A stretch of DNA of 64,000 nucleotides. It comes from Brachypterus glaber. Lineage: Eukaryota > Arthropoda > Insecta > Coleoptera > Kateretidae. The DNA is taken from positions 3,759,340 through 3,823,339 of the forward strand of contig OY294050.1 in NCBI GenBank assembly GCA_958510825.1, written 5' to 3'. Made by a program: the position numbers and the translations under genes. The notes beneath the pieces are model-generated. The model searched no databases. It saw only the letters and a program-made list of their open reading frames with translations, and had not been told where the DNA came from. This document shows, in pieces, positions 24,901 through 34,300 of this stretch (position 1 is its first letter; every line of letters begins with the position of its first letter).

Positions 24901-27687
24901 TTGTGGGGAGGGGGGTTAGTGGGGTCAAGTTTCGGATTTTTCATGGCGTCGTGCGAAGATACTCTATGCACATACTAAATTTCAAGTTTCTATCTATTCC
25001 AGCAGCGTGTTAATATAACAATTTTCCCAAATCACTTGTTTCTTATATTTTTTAAAAATCTTTTATAAGCAATACAAATAAAACAGGCCCAAGTTATGAA
25101 CCTTGTAGAACCCCAGATTAATTTTCTTCTAGTGTAATCCTGGCGGATGTCTGATGGAACTGACAATCCAATTGGCAATTATTATGATTGGTAACCAAGC
25201 TATAAACGCCATAATGGAAATGGGAGTCCCTCTGTTGATGAAAATGTACACTACTTTTAAAGTTACGACGGGGATAGAAAAAGCGACGGAAGATGAGGAG
25301 GTTATAGTTAGTTGTAACCAGTGGACTGAAGATTATAAGTTGTCACATTTGGAGTCCCAGAGTTTGTTTTCGGAATATTTGGAAATGGGTGAGTTATTAT
25401 TACAAAATCAGAAACAGTACGAGTTTTTTATGCGATCAATTTACTTTACAAATTAGAAAAGTTACCTTTTATCTAACCAAGCGCAGAAAAGAGCTATTGT
25501 CTAACCTATTTTGGCTTTAGAGAGATGAAATCTAAAGCCAAAATAGGTTAGACAATAGCTCTTTTCTGCCCTTGGTTAGAAAAAAGGTAACTTTTCTAAT
25601 TTGTAAAGTAAATAAAAATGATATACTTTGCAACTTTTTATAATGCACAAAAAGTCATTTTATTGTACGGTTTGGTTTATATTTCTAAGGAAACAATTTT
25701 TGCCTTCTATCTCTTTGGAAAAACATTTAATTTTTTTAATGATCACTGGCCAAAAGTTCCAATATAACTCATTATTCTATAAACTAACAAATCTTTATTA
25801 TTATTTTTTATTCTTTTTTCAGTTTTGCAATACGGCTTCGTAACGATTTTCGTAACGGCTTTTCCGCTAGCCCCGTTATTCGCGTTGATCAACAACATTT
25901 TGGAAATGCGACTGGATGCAAAAAAGTTTATTAAATACTTTCGCAGGCCGGTGCCACAGAGGGTAAAAAATATTGGCGTTTGGTTCCCTATTATGACATT
26001 CATTGGAAGAGTGTCCGTAGTTTCTAACGCTTTTATTTTGGCGTTTTCCTCGCACTTTATTCCAAGGTTGGTATAACAGGATCGAAAATGGTATATTGTA
26101 AAATTAGTTTGCGTATTGAACTTTTAGCGCACGAATAAAAGTGGCATAAATATGTTTTTTTTTTAATGGAACACCCTGTAATTTTTTATGTTTTTGAATA
26201 CAGCCAGAGGCGTAACCAGATCCAAATTTGGGGGGGGGCTTAGTCCCCCTAGTTACACCTATGAATTCAGCCGATAATTCTATGCATAAAAAACTGATTG
26301 TTTTGTTTTTATTATTTTTTTTCATTTTTATCGTATAAAACGATTTGGGGGGGGCTTTACAAAATTGGGGGGGGGGGGGCTTAGTCCCCCTAGTTACACC
26401 TATGAATTCAGCCGATAATTCTATGTATAAAAAACTGATTGTTTTGTTTTTATTATTTTTTTTCATTTTTATCGTATAAAACGAGATATACATAATTTGC
26501 CTTGTTTTTACTTACTTAAGCTTAAAAAAATTTATAAAACAAATATTAAAATAAAAATTTGATCAGTAAAAGCGAATTAAAGCTTAAAAAACTGTTTTTT
26601 GCCCTGAACTCCTATTTTTTATAACCCTGTAAACTTTTTTTTGTAATTTTTACGCTATTTTCTTATACCAAGTTTATGTTTTACTTTTAAGACTGAGTAA
26701 GTAAAAAGAAGGTAAATTATGTTATATTATCTCGTTTTTTTTTTACAATAAAAAATGAAAACGAAAAAAAAAAGTAAAAAAAATCAGTTTTTTATGCATA
26801 AAATTTTCGGCTGAATTTAAAAATGTAAAAAATACAGGGTATTCCATCAAAAAAATAACATATTTATGCCACTTCCGGTAAAACCGGAAGTGAAACAAAA
26901 AAAAAATAAATCCGCCATTTTATAGCCAATGTAAAATTATATAAATCGCCCAAGTTTCGTTTTTATTGAATGGAGATTATCTTAATTTTGGGGGTGGACA
27001 TAAATAAAACTCACCCGGTATAAATTTAAATTTTACAAAAACTAATTTTTGGTATTTCCAGGTTGGTATACATGATGAAATACAGTGAAACTCGTACAGA
27101 CACCGGATTTTTGGAACACAGCTTAGCCTATTTCAACACCTCTGATTTTCCATCGAGTAGTGCCCCTATGAGCACCACAATGGCTAACGTTACAATATGC
27201 CGGTATGCAGAATATAGAAACCCGCCAGAGCACGAGTTCAAGTACAAAAGACCTTTGGTTTACTGGCATATTTTGGCAGCCAGGTTGGCATTTATCGTAG
27301 TTTACCAAAATTTAGTCAGTTTTGTAATCACTGCCGTGGAATGGACCATACCTGACGTCAGTCGAAAACTAAACGATAAAATTAAAAGGGAAGCATATAG
27401 AACAAACGAGACCATTATCAAGCATGAAGCAGAACGGGCCAAGAAGAAGGAAAAAAATAGTAAGTTAAAATCACGTTATTTTTAAATTATACTTACCGTG
27501 TAGCGGGGCGAATATGTTCGAATCCGATTTTCCCCGTTTTACGGTATCATTTTTTTCAGTGAGACAGAGAGACTCGACTATATCAGGAGGAAGTGTATAT
27601 TTTGATGCCAATAATGAAGCAGTTTTGGAAAATGGCGACACTAGAAGTAATAGAAGTACGTTATATTACGACGCAGATGATGACTAA
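15988..27687 (+). CDS. Anoctamin (TMEM16 family membrane protein), 9 coding exons
   Basis: Anoctamins are calcium-activated chloride channels or lipid scramblases. Exons: 15988-16195, 21120-21356, 23100-23245, 23463-23622, 23686-24663, 25133-25388, 25823-26066, 27062-27459, 27560-27687. From the ATG at 15995 they give about 915 residues, all in phase, a normal family length. The first 250 residues form the cytosolic N-domain; the Cys-rich first extracellular loop (CPRCDKYCDYWKLSEGC) follows TM1, and hydrophobic segments continue to residue 860 or so. The calcium-site residues are present: Asn and Glu of NAIMEMGVP (TM6), both Glu of EYLEM (TM7), Glu and Asp of EMRLDA (TM8). The loop cysteines and CNPGGCLMEL resemble the ANO1-7 clade. 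The tail is charged and acidic. The junction before the third exon block is discussed under findings. Channel or scramblase activity cannot be told from sequence. Confidence 0.92.
16281..16402 (+). repeat. Chimeric repeat junction
   Basis: The first 75 bases match the start of the ATCCAATACATACAGATAAT family (compare 18441). At CCCCGCGT the sequence switches abruptly to the right end of a Harbinger-like MITE (AAATTTGCGTTACGTAATAC to CTCCC). Confidence 0.65.
17214..17597 (-). mobile_element. 410-bp MITE-like element, copy B (reversed)
   Basis: Same family as 13193-13596, inverted, within the large anoctamin intron. It has a small deletion around the GGCACGAACG tract relative to copy A. Confidence 0.85.
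18441..18715 (+). repeat. ATCCAATACATACAGATAAT family, copy in anoctamin intron
   Basis: It contains a CCCCCGCGTGGCTTTTACTT block, a CACTCAACTGTCACTT block and a TCATGGGTAAAC end followed by inverted CCCATGAGAAAATTAACC. Related copies lie at 33009-33320 (plus) and 51985-52255 (minus). Confidence 0.7.
19417..20461. mobile_element. 1-kb inverted-repeat element
   Basis: The outer ends are inverted copies of about 36 bp (CTTAGTTTACACC, then TACTATATTTTAAGTCCA on the left). An inner hairpin (AGGTACTTTTTATC near 19460 against GATAAAAAGTACCT near 19517) follows the left end. The interior is rich in CTAACGTTAGA words, also seen near 15280. No open frame. Confidence 0.6.
20763..21015. mobile_element. 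MITE beside the anoctamin exon-3 acceptor
   Basis: CTTGTAAATTCCGAAGTATC on the left is inverted as GATACTATATTTCGGAATTTACAAG-type sequence on the right. The right end lies about 100 bp before the acceptor at 21118. Confidence 0.6.
21488..21790 (+). repeat. Degenerate tandem array, second locus
   Basis: Units of GCCAAGTTTGGTAGAAACCG with GTCAGGGACAAAG and a T-rich tail, related to 7035-7270. The array is split by a 24-bp-arm palindrome (CTAGATCTAGGTCTTAAGTT and its complement, about 21581-21637). Confidence 0.65.
21829..22385. repeat. TTACGTAA-bounded C-rich element
   Basis: The left end (TCCATATATTACGTAA, then GACCCCCTCCCCCCTGTGTC) is inverted-like to the right end (TTACGTAATATATGGA). TTACGTAAC and CCCCTCC...CTGTCA blocks recur inside. 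Probably non-autonomous; the target duplication is not resolved. Confidence 0.5.
22408..22612. repeat. 205-bp near-perfect palindrome
   Basis: The arms of about 100 bp run from ATAAAGAACTTTCACTTTCG to GGGATTAATCTGAAAC and straight back with almost no spacer. Only one or two differences were noticed (for example GTTTAGACCGTG against CACGATCTAAAC). Confidence 0.9.
22765..23035 (-). mobile_element. tRNA-derived SINE, reversed copy
   Basis: On the minus strand the head reads GGTGTAGTGGTCTACCGCG (A-box-like) and later GAGTTCGATTCTG (B-box-like). A body with AAGTGAAGCGGACACTCCCT follows, then a tail with GTCCTGGACTTAGGGGATGC. The same order occurs at 56095-56350. Confidence 0.75.
23262..23335 (+). 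repeat. Exon-edge repeat, copy in anoctamin intron
   Basis: GCCGTGAAGATATGTAATGC through CATTCCATTATATACTACTC to ACAGTAAATGGTATATTGC, beginning 17 bases after the donor-side exon edge at 23245. Related copies lie at 41385, 45051 and 5502. Confidence 0.65.
23342..23390 (+). repeat. Solo terminus of the GGGAACGTTC MITE family
   Basis: GGGAAGGTTCAAGTATTACG followed by TTTTGATCATTTTGGAC, with TAA on its left and no opposite end. Confidence 0.65.
24664..25132. other. Anoctamin intron, no distinct element
   Basis: A donor GTGAGT at the left and a TTTCTTCTAG acceptor at the right. The interior is AT-rich with a G-run near 24906; nothing recognisable. Confidence 0.6.
25440..25612. repeat. Inverted repeat in anoctamin intron
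   Basis: Arms of about 80 bp begin TTACTTTACAAATTAGAAAA and include GAGCTATTGTCTAACCTATT, with a loop of about 10 bases near 25528. It lies 50 bases downstream of the donor at 25389, so the pre-mRNA would fold there. Confidence 0.85.
26067..27061. mobile_element. Anoctamin intron made largely of an inverted-repeat element
   Basis: Both intron edges carry TTCCA(A)GGTTGGTATA, at 26060-26075 and about 27056-27070. Inside, GTGGCATAAATATG, then GGAACACCCTGTA at about 26138 are inverted near 26830-26872. A roughly 140-bp block (CCCCCTAGTTACACCTATGA, then GCCGATAATTCTATG) is tandemly duplicated at 26240-26330 and 26385-26475. The outer TGGACATAAATAAAACTCAC near 26994 is inverted relative to 35394. 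Confidence 0.65.
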
Positions 27688-27948
27688 AAAAAAATTGAAA
27701 CTAGACAAAAAAATTACAAAACATGCCATATATGGTTGTATATGGGTATTGGTACTATGAATGTATTTATTTTGTAGGCCTAAACCAATTAATGTGTAGA
27801 ATTTCATCACAATTGCATATTTATAGGCAAAACTCAACTCCAATATGTCACAAAAACTTTTAATAATATGATTTTAGTCCTTTATGTAAGAAATCCTCAA
27901 CTCAAAAGGATAATAACTGATTATAACTAAAAAATATATATTTTTTTT

Positions 27949-27954
27949 AATAAA
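27949..27954 (+). terminator. Likely anoctamin polyadenylation signal
   Basis: AATAAA 262 bases after the anoctamin stop codon. Other A/T-rich sites follow, so this is the nearest canonical candidate. Confidence 0.55.
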
Positions 27955-28793
27955 AGAGATGAAACTAGATTTTTGGGAATTGTAGTTTTTCTAAAATATT
28001 ATAATGTTACTTAATAGGTATTATATCAAATTGTATATTTTTTATTTTATTATTTTTTATGTAGTTTTCATTTGATTTGAAACAAGTTTTAAAGAATAAA
28101 AAAGAAAGATTTTTTTAAAAGTCCATAGCACAAAGCTTTCAATTGATATATCTATTAAAATATCGGCATAAAATAAATTTTAAAAAAAGCTTACAATAAA
28201 AAAAATAGTGTCATCTCTTTTTATTGTATTGTAACAAAAACATGAAAATCTTATTGGATTAAAGTTTTTTTTTATATATTTGATAAGATCCTCAACTATT
28301 AAAAGCTTTAAATAAATAAATAATAGATATTAGTAATATATTAACAAGAAATTCTTGTCAAAAATGCCTTAACTTGCCCTACCTAGATGAACTAAATGGA
28401 TTTTTTGAGTTTTTACTCTACAAATTTGGATAAAAAGTTTAAAAATTCAGGATTTCTATAGGGTTATAGGCCTTAAGTATATTAAATTTTAAAGAATTAT
28501 ACCTGTTGATCCTCCAAAAACCAGTAAAGCTATTTTATTATACAAATGATATTTTTACATGAACTTTTAATATATTAAAAAAAAAAACATTTAATTTACA
28601 TAATATATTTATATAAATTTATTTATGTATACATAAAATAAATATTTAGCACAAATGAATCACTTATTTTGAAAACAAAAAAATGTAAATTAAGTTTTTT
28701 GCAGGATTTTATTTTTTAGTTTATTATAAAACAGCAACAGTCCTTGGTGTATTTATTTATTTTTTTATAAAAAACGCATTTAGAATGGAGATC

Positions 28794-29198
28794 TCTACAA
28801 CTAGAATTATGAAACAAAAGACGTCTACCCTATCTCTATCTCATTTGTGCTACTTTTTCCAGCCAACCAAATAAATACTGTATTTGTTTTTCATACAACA
28901 AATACAGTATTTATTTGGTTGGCCGGAAAGTGTAGCACTGAGAGGCACAAACGAACATAGCTAATGTGAATCTGTAGAATAAGATAGTTCTACTAAAATT
29001 TAGATGGCGCCAGTAATTTCTTTAATAAAAATAATTATAGTTACACTTTTCGCCCGGCCAAGTAAATATTGTATTTGTTCAACAAAGAACAAATACAGAA
29101 TTTGTTTGGTTGGGTGTAAGTGGGAGTGTATGTATGTCTTCTATCCTTTTTGGGTAGAACTTTTGTCCCTGTCTAATCTAACGGGAGAAATAGCCATT
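28794..29198 (+). mobile_element. 410-bp MITE-like element, copy C
   Basis: Same family as 13193-13596. The left end reads AATGGAGATCTCTACAACTA and the right end AACGGGAGAAATAGCCATT. Confidence 0.85.
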
Positions 29199-29812
29199 GA
29201 AACATTGCTGTAAAAAATACATGTTATTTAATTTCTATAAAAAAATTATTTATAAAATATTTGAAACATATTTCATATTTTTTTTTTTGTTTCCTGTAAA
29301 AATTACTGTTTGTGACTGATGTTGTTTTCAAAATAAGTGCACAAACTTTTAAGTAATAGTATTTCCGTTTTAAATGATCTGTAATTAAAACTTAGTTGGC
29401 ATTCCATTTCTAAATGAATGAATGACAAAGTATAGTTTTTATTTATCAATTTTTATACAGCTACAGAAAAAAGTTCTGCTTTTATAATATTATATTATGT
29501 TTTATGTAGGTAATTTAAAATTTTATTAAAATAACATTGTTAAAATTCTGATTTTTGTTTTTAACTCAAATTGAACCATTTTAAAAACTAAATCCAATTT
29601 TCTTTCATGGAGTGAAACACCAGGAGCAGATCTATGAAATCACTCTGGGGTTAAATTTTAAAAATGTATAAAATTTATTTATTCACCAAGATTTGAATTC
29701 TTGTTAGAAGCAATGTTTTATCTTGAGGGGTATTTTTTTATCCAAAAGATGGGTAATTACCCCAATGAATACCTCTGTGGATCTACCACTAGTAAAGATA
29801 GTATGGATATTG

Positions 29813-29951
29813 CTTATCTAAAAGGAACCAAGTGACATTTTTAATGAAATTTTGTTAGGCATGGGAATAGGTTCTTTAGGCTTAGTACAACCTATTCCAA
29901 TGCCTAAAAAAAAATTGTTAAAAATGTCGCTTGGTTCCTTTTAGATAAGCA
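29813..29951. repeat. Inverted repeat, roughly 55-bp arms
   Basis: GCTTATCTAAAAGGAACCAA, then GGCATGGGAATAGGTT, are mirrored by AACCTATTCCAATGCC and TTGGTTCCTTTTAGATAAGC around a short centre. MITE-like, with no coding. Confidence 0.75.
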
Positions 29952-30000
29952 GTATCTGTATGTATGTCCTAAATATTTTTAAGATATGGTATAAAAAGAT

Positions 30001-30006
30001 TTTATT
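30001..30006 (-). terminator. Likely NUDT14 polyadenylation signal
   Basis: AATAAA on the minus strand, about 110 bases past the NUDT14 stop codon. Confidence 0.55.
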
Positions 30007-30115
30007 AAGAAAAAAAATGTCAAAAAATGCAATAATTGAAAACATTTAATACTTTTTCAAAATAGGTATAATTAGACTAAAACTTTGGAATAATGTATGG
30101 AATAGTGTGATTTTT

Positions 30116-30826
30116 TTACTTATGTTTCATATGTAAAAACCAGTACATGGCAAACATAAAGCTTGGTGGACTTTTAATTTTATCACCTTCTATATATTTT
30201 TTCATTTCTGGAATGGTCATTTCTATAACATCGATTATTTCATCATCAATTCCCCCACCCTGGCTCACTTTCATGTCATCGGTTACTTCACAGTAATACA
30301 ATGTTTGTAAACTGCCTAACGTTCCCACTCCTGATCTGTACGAACTAATTTTTTCAAGCGAAGACGTTTTTAAACTGTATCCACATTCTTCTAAGATTTC
30401 TTCCCTGGCTATTTCATCTAAAGGAATTTGTTTATCAACTATACCTGCACATAGTTCTACACTTATGCCTAATTCAGCTGGATACTTTTTTTCGTCGATA
30501 GTATCTTGTCTATCATCCTCAGGAATGCTTCCGAAGTACACAGCAGGCCTAAATTGCTTTACAAAGACTAAAACGTTACGTGACACGTTGTATATGATGA
30601 TTGCTACACTATCGTGTACACCTAGCATATCCCATGTTCGTCTTTTACCGTTATGTGTAAAGTGCATGGTATAAGGCTTCAAATAAATTGATTTTTCTAA
30701 TGGTTTCATCACAATATTAGAAATGTTGTTCATTTTTGTAGAGGAATATCTAATATTTGTCAAATGTTTGGTTAGGAATTTGATGAGAACTGTCATGTTT
30801 GTTGTTGCTAATTTCATAATAAACAA
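30116..30826 (-). CDS. NUDT14: NUDT14-like UDP-sugar diphosphatase (Nudix hydrolase), single exon
   Basis: This family cleaves UDP-glucose and related nucleotide sugars to UMP and sugar phosphate. The 236-residue frame has no introns. The Nudix fold starts near residue 42. VKQFRPAVY matches the NUDT14 substrate-loop region. The Nudix box runs from ELCAGIVDKQ to EEILEECGY: the catalytic Glu pair (EECG) is intact, while the first box Glu and the box Arg are replaced, as in known NUDT14 proteins. SGVGTLGSLQTLYYCEVTDD and the C-terminal FMFAMYWFL also fit. Known NUDT14 proteins start close to the residue-40 region, so residues 1-39 are an extension. They are basic, hydroxyl-rich and free of Asp and Glu, like a mitochondrial presequence. 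Met32 or Met40 are alternative starts. The gene diverges from the septin gene. Confidence 0.93.
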   Translation of the reverse strand: MFIMKLATTNMTVLIKFLTKHLTNIRYSSTKMNNISNIVMKPLEKSIYLKPYTMHFTHNGKRRTWDMLGVHDSVAIIIYNVSRNVLVFVKQFRPAVYFGSIPEDDRQDTIDEKKYPAELGISVELCAGIVDKQIPLDEIAREEILEECGYSLKTSSLEKISSYRSGVGTLGSLQTLYYCEVTDDMKVSQGGGIDDEIIDVIEMTIPEMKKYIEGDKIKSPPSFMFAMYWFLHMKHK

Positions 30827-31352
30827 ATCGAAAAGTAAAGGTTTTTAAATGTTAACCTCGGGCAAACGAAGACCTACTCGAGACTAAAGCTCTATAGAGC
30901 TTTACTCGAGACGAGTGAAAGATGAAAAAAAGGTATAGTCTATCTCGGATGGCTAGCATTGTAAAAGAAGTATCGGTTTATCATGAATAATATATAGTGT
31001 CTTAAACAAGGGAATTTAAATTTTCTTAAAAATAAATTAGGCAACCCGTTATACATCTTATTGTATAATGGTTTGCGTTAGAAAAGTAAAGGTTTAATAA
31101 TACGTACACGAAGAAAAAAATGTAATTATTTAAAAAATTAAACAGTAAAATGTTTGTAATAAGCAAATATTTTATTTTTTTAACAATATTATCTTTTATA
31201 TTCTATATTAATTTGTATATTAATTTTTATTGATTTTTTAAATGGCTGATAAACGTGGCTAACTTCACACAATACACTTGCAAATCTAATTTCCCTGTTT
31301 TGTGTGTTTTTTTTTGACAAAAATAACAATTTTGAAAAATAATCGTTAAACC
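30827..31352. promoter_or_regulatory. Divergent NUDT14/septin promoter region
   Basis: 526 bases separate the two start codons, which point away from each other, so both promoters and 5' UTRs should lie here. It holds an ACTCGAGACTAAAGCTCTAT palindrome with its mirror (30877-30912) and is otherwise AT-rich. No TATA box or initiator is called. Promoter function is inferred from gene layout only. Confidence 0.5.
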
Positions 31353-34300
31353 ATGGCACCAGTCGATGTAGATAATCCACCGGTAAGTTTTAACACATAA
31401 TTTTCTAAAATTAAAATTTTCTAACCTACTTTTCCTATTATAATAGTAATTGTTTATCTAAATAAGGCACAGGGCGTTGTCAAGTACTGTATTTGAAACC
31501 TAATTTGAAAAACTAACGTTTTATTGAATGCTAATGTTTCATTTTAACTTTGCAGGTTGAAGAAAAAATGAGAAACCTGAATTTAGCTGGGCATGTAGGT
31601 TTTGACAGCCTTCCTGATCAACTAGTCTCAAAAAGTGTCCAAAATGGGTTTATTTTCAATATTATGTGTATTGGTGAGTAAATTTTATTAGTTTTATAAT
31701 ATTCTACATCAATAACAATCAAACAGGCAAAAATTTAACTTTTTCATTGTTTTTTAGGTGAAACGGGCTTGGGCAAGTCAACTCTGATGGATTCTTTGTT
31801 TAATACAAATTTTGAGTCCATGCCTAATCCCCATACATTACCCACTGTTAAGCTAAAAAGTCAAACTTATGAACTACAAGAAAGTAATGTCAGACTTAAG
31901 GTAAGTGTTCAAATGGATTTATTTATATTTATTTAATATAAATAATTTAAAACATTTTTACATTATGCAATTTTAAGTGACTTGTAGTCAGATAACATTG
32001 ACCAATCAAATTTGCAGAAAATAATTTTTAGAGATTAAATTGTAAGTAAAACTAGTGATTCATTTATTTTTATCATTCATGTAAATTCTTTTCTAATGAG
32101 GCATATTTTGTGTTATGCATATTTGTGAATTTTCAACAAATTTAAATTTAAATTAAAAAAAATCTTATTTGGTATATTTTGATTTTTTTTAAAGTTTTTT
32201 TTATTTTATCTATTTTTACATTAAAATATCTGCTTAAAGCAATAATTTCTCTTAGGGAGCGTTCAAGTATTACGTAACGCGCTAGGGGGGTGGGGGGTCT
32301 CGGTTACGCCGCGTTACACAGGGGGGTGGGTGTCAGTAAAAATGTTATGTAACACTTAAAAAATTATAAACTTATAAAATGTTTATTAGATCACGTTGTT
32401 AACAATGATCTAGGTTAAAGAAACGGATTCCTTGCAAATTTTATTGCAAACGGCGTGGTTAATAGTTAACTAAATCCTCTAAACAAAAACAATTAGAGAT
32501 GGAAAACCATAGCCAATAACCGGTTTTCGGTTAACCGGTTTCGGAAATTACATCAGACCGGTTTTGGGTTAAAACACGGAAGCAATAACCGGTTAAAAAC
32601 CGGTTTAAACCACAAAGCAAAATTTTCTTTAATTTTTTAAACTTTTTGTAAAATGTTACATAACAAATAGGGGGGTCTCGAAAATGTTACGCCGCGTTAC
32701 ATAAGGGGGGGTGGGGGTAAAAAATGTCCAAATTTTGCGTTACGTAATACTTGAACGCTCCCTTATAGAATAATGTACAGTTGGATCCGAAAAAAAACAA
32801 AAAATGATTGATCAACCGTTTTCTGAATTTTGATTTTTTTTTAACACGTTCGCGTCAACGTGCACCATCGGTGGTACACGGACGACTTGCCTGAGGACGT
32901 GCGCCACCGGTGGTACATGGTCTAATGCATTTTAAATGGGCCGCAAAATCCACATGGCTATAGTTGAGTTTTACCGAAAACACCGTCGTCGCGAACGTGT
33001 TAAATATTGTTTATCCAATACATACAGATAATAAGACAATTACCAGCTTTATTTTAAATAGATAAACTGAATAATATCCCCCGCGTGGCTTTTACTTTAT
33101 TCAGTGGATAATTATTTATATTACCCACTCAACTGTCACTTGTCAAATTATTTTCTTGTAAATGTCATTAAAATTTTTAATAAAAATATGAATTCCTAAG
33201 CTATTTATTGGATAAAACCTTTTATGGCACTCATGGGTAAACTGATATTGCCCTCTTGAAAGTTAACTTGCTTGGCTGACGCCTTAGGTTAATTTTCTCA
33301 TGGGCAATAGCTTACTTTACCCACTAGTACCATAAATAACTATTTTCTACTACCTAATTAAGTGGTAGCTTACATATTATCTACCGTTGTCAAGGCTTGT
33401 TTACCTTGGCAACCAATAAAATCGGTGAACTCATTTATTATTGACGGTTGTTAAGCATTGTTTATTGACGACGGTCAATAATGAAAAATTTTTGAGACAA
33501 TTACTTACTTTTTTCAATTTATTTGTCAAACTGACAACTATGTCAAAATTGTTTTTAAACTTTATTTTTAACTAATATTTATATATATATACTAGTAAAA
33601 TTTCAATCATATCAATCAATAAAATTTTGATGTTTTTAAATGAATTGATAATGGCCCCTCAAAAAAAATCCCATAAAGCTAGAAAGAAAAAACAAAAGGA
33701 AATGGTCAAAAAATACAGAAAAGAATCCGTGCAAAACGAAAACAAGAAAATTGCTGATAGACTTAAACTTTTACGATTAGTTTAAAATACATAAGAAAAT
33801 TCCCATCCATCTAGAAGATGTACCCGTCCTAAATTTTTTAATTTTGTATTTTTGTTTTTTTTTAGTTAACTATAGTCGACACAGTGGGTTATGGTGACCA
33901 AATCAACAAAGACGACAGTTTCAAGGCCATAGTAGATTACATAGACGCTCAGTTCGAAAACTATCTTCAGGAAGAACTGAAAATAAAACGCTCTCTATCC
34001 GCCTACCACGATTCAAGGATACACGTCTGTCTGTATTTCATCTGTCCCACGGGCCATGGTTTAAAATCTATCGATCTAGTTTGCATGAAAAAATTAGATC
34101 AGAAAGTCAATATTATACCTGTTATAGCAAAAGCTGATACTATTTCAACAGCAGAACTTCAGAAGTTTAAATCTAAAATAATCGCTGAATTGTCTAATAA
34201 TGGGGTACACTTCTATAAATTTCCAGTTGATGATGAATCAGTGTCCGAAATAAATACTACGATGAACTCTCATTTGCCTTTTGCTGTTATTGGCAGCACT

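Larger units (their letters stand above)
27688..30115. other. Intergenic region between anoctamin and NUDT14
   Basis: The two genes converge here, so the left part is anoctamin 3' UTR and the right part NUDT14 3' UTR. MITE copy C and one inverted repeat lie between. No other gene is seen. Confidence 0.6.
31901..33865. other. Septin intron with repeats
   Basis: About 2 kb. It contains an enlarged Harbinger-like MITE, a copy of the ATCCAATACATACAGATAAT family and the small lysine-rich ORF at 33651, each listed separately. A 32830-33000 tract repeats ACGTGC-CACC-GGTGGTAC words. Confidence 0.6.

Noticed and set aside
26104..26493. 129-codon minus-strand frame with an internal duplication
   Set aside because: It is the translation of the tandemly duplicated block in the intron element and has no protein features.
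28820..29110. AATACTGTATTTG hairpin with CAAATACAG repeats, considered as a CRISPR-like array
   Set aside because: It is the internal hairpin of a eukaryotic MITE-like family, with no regular spacers.
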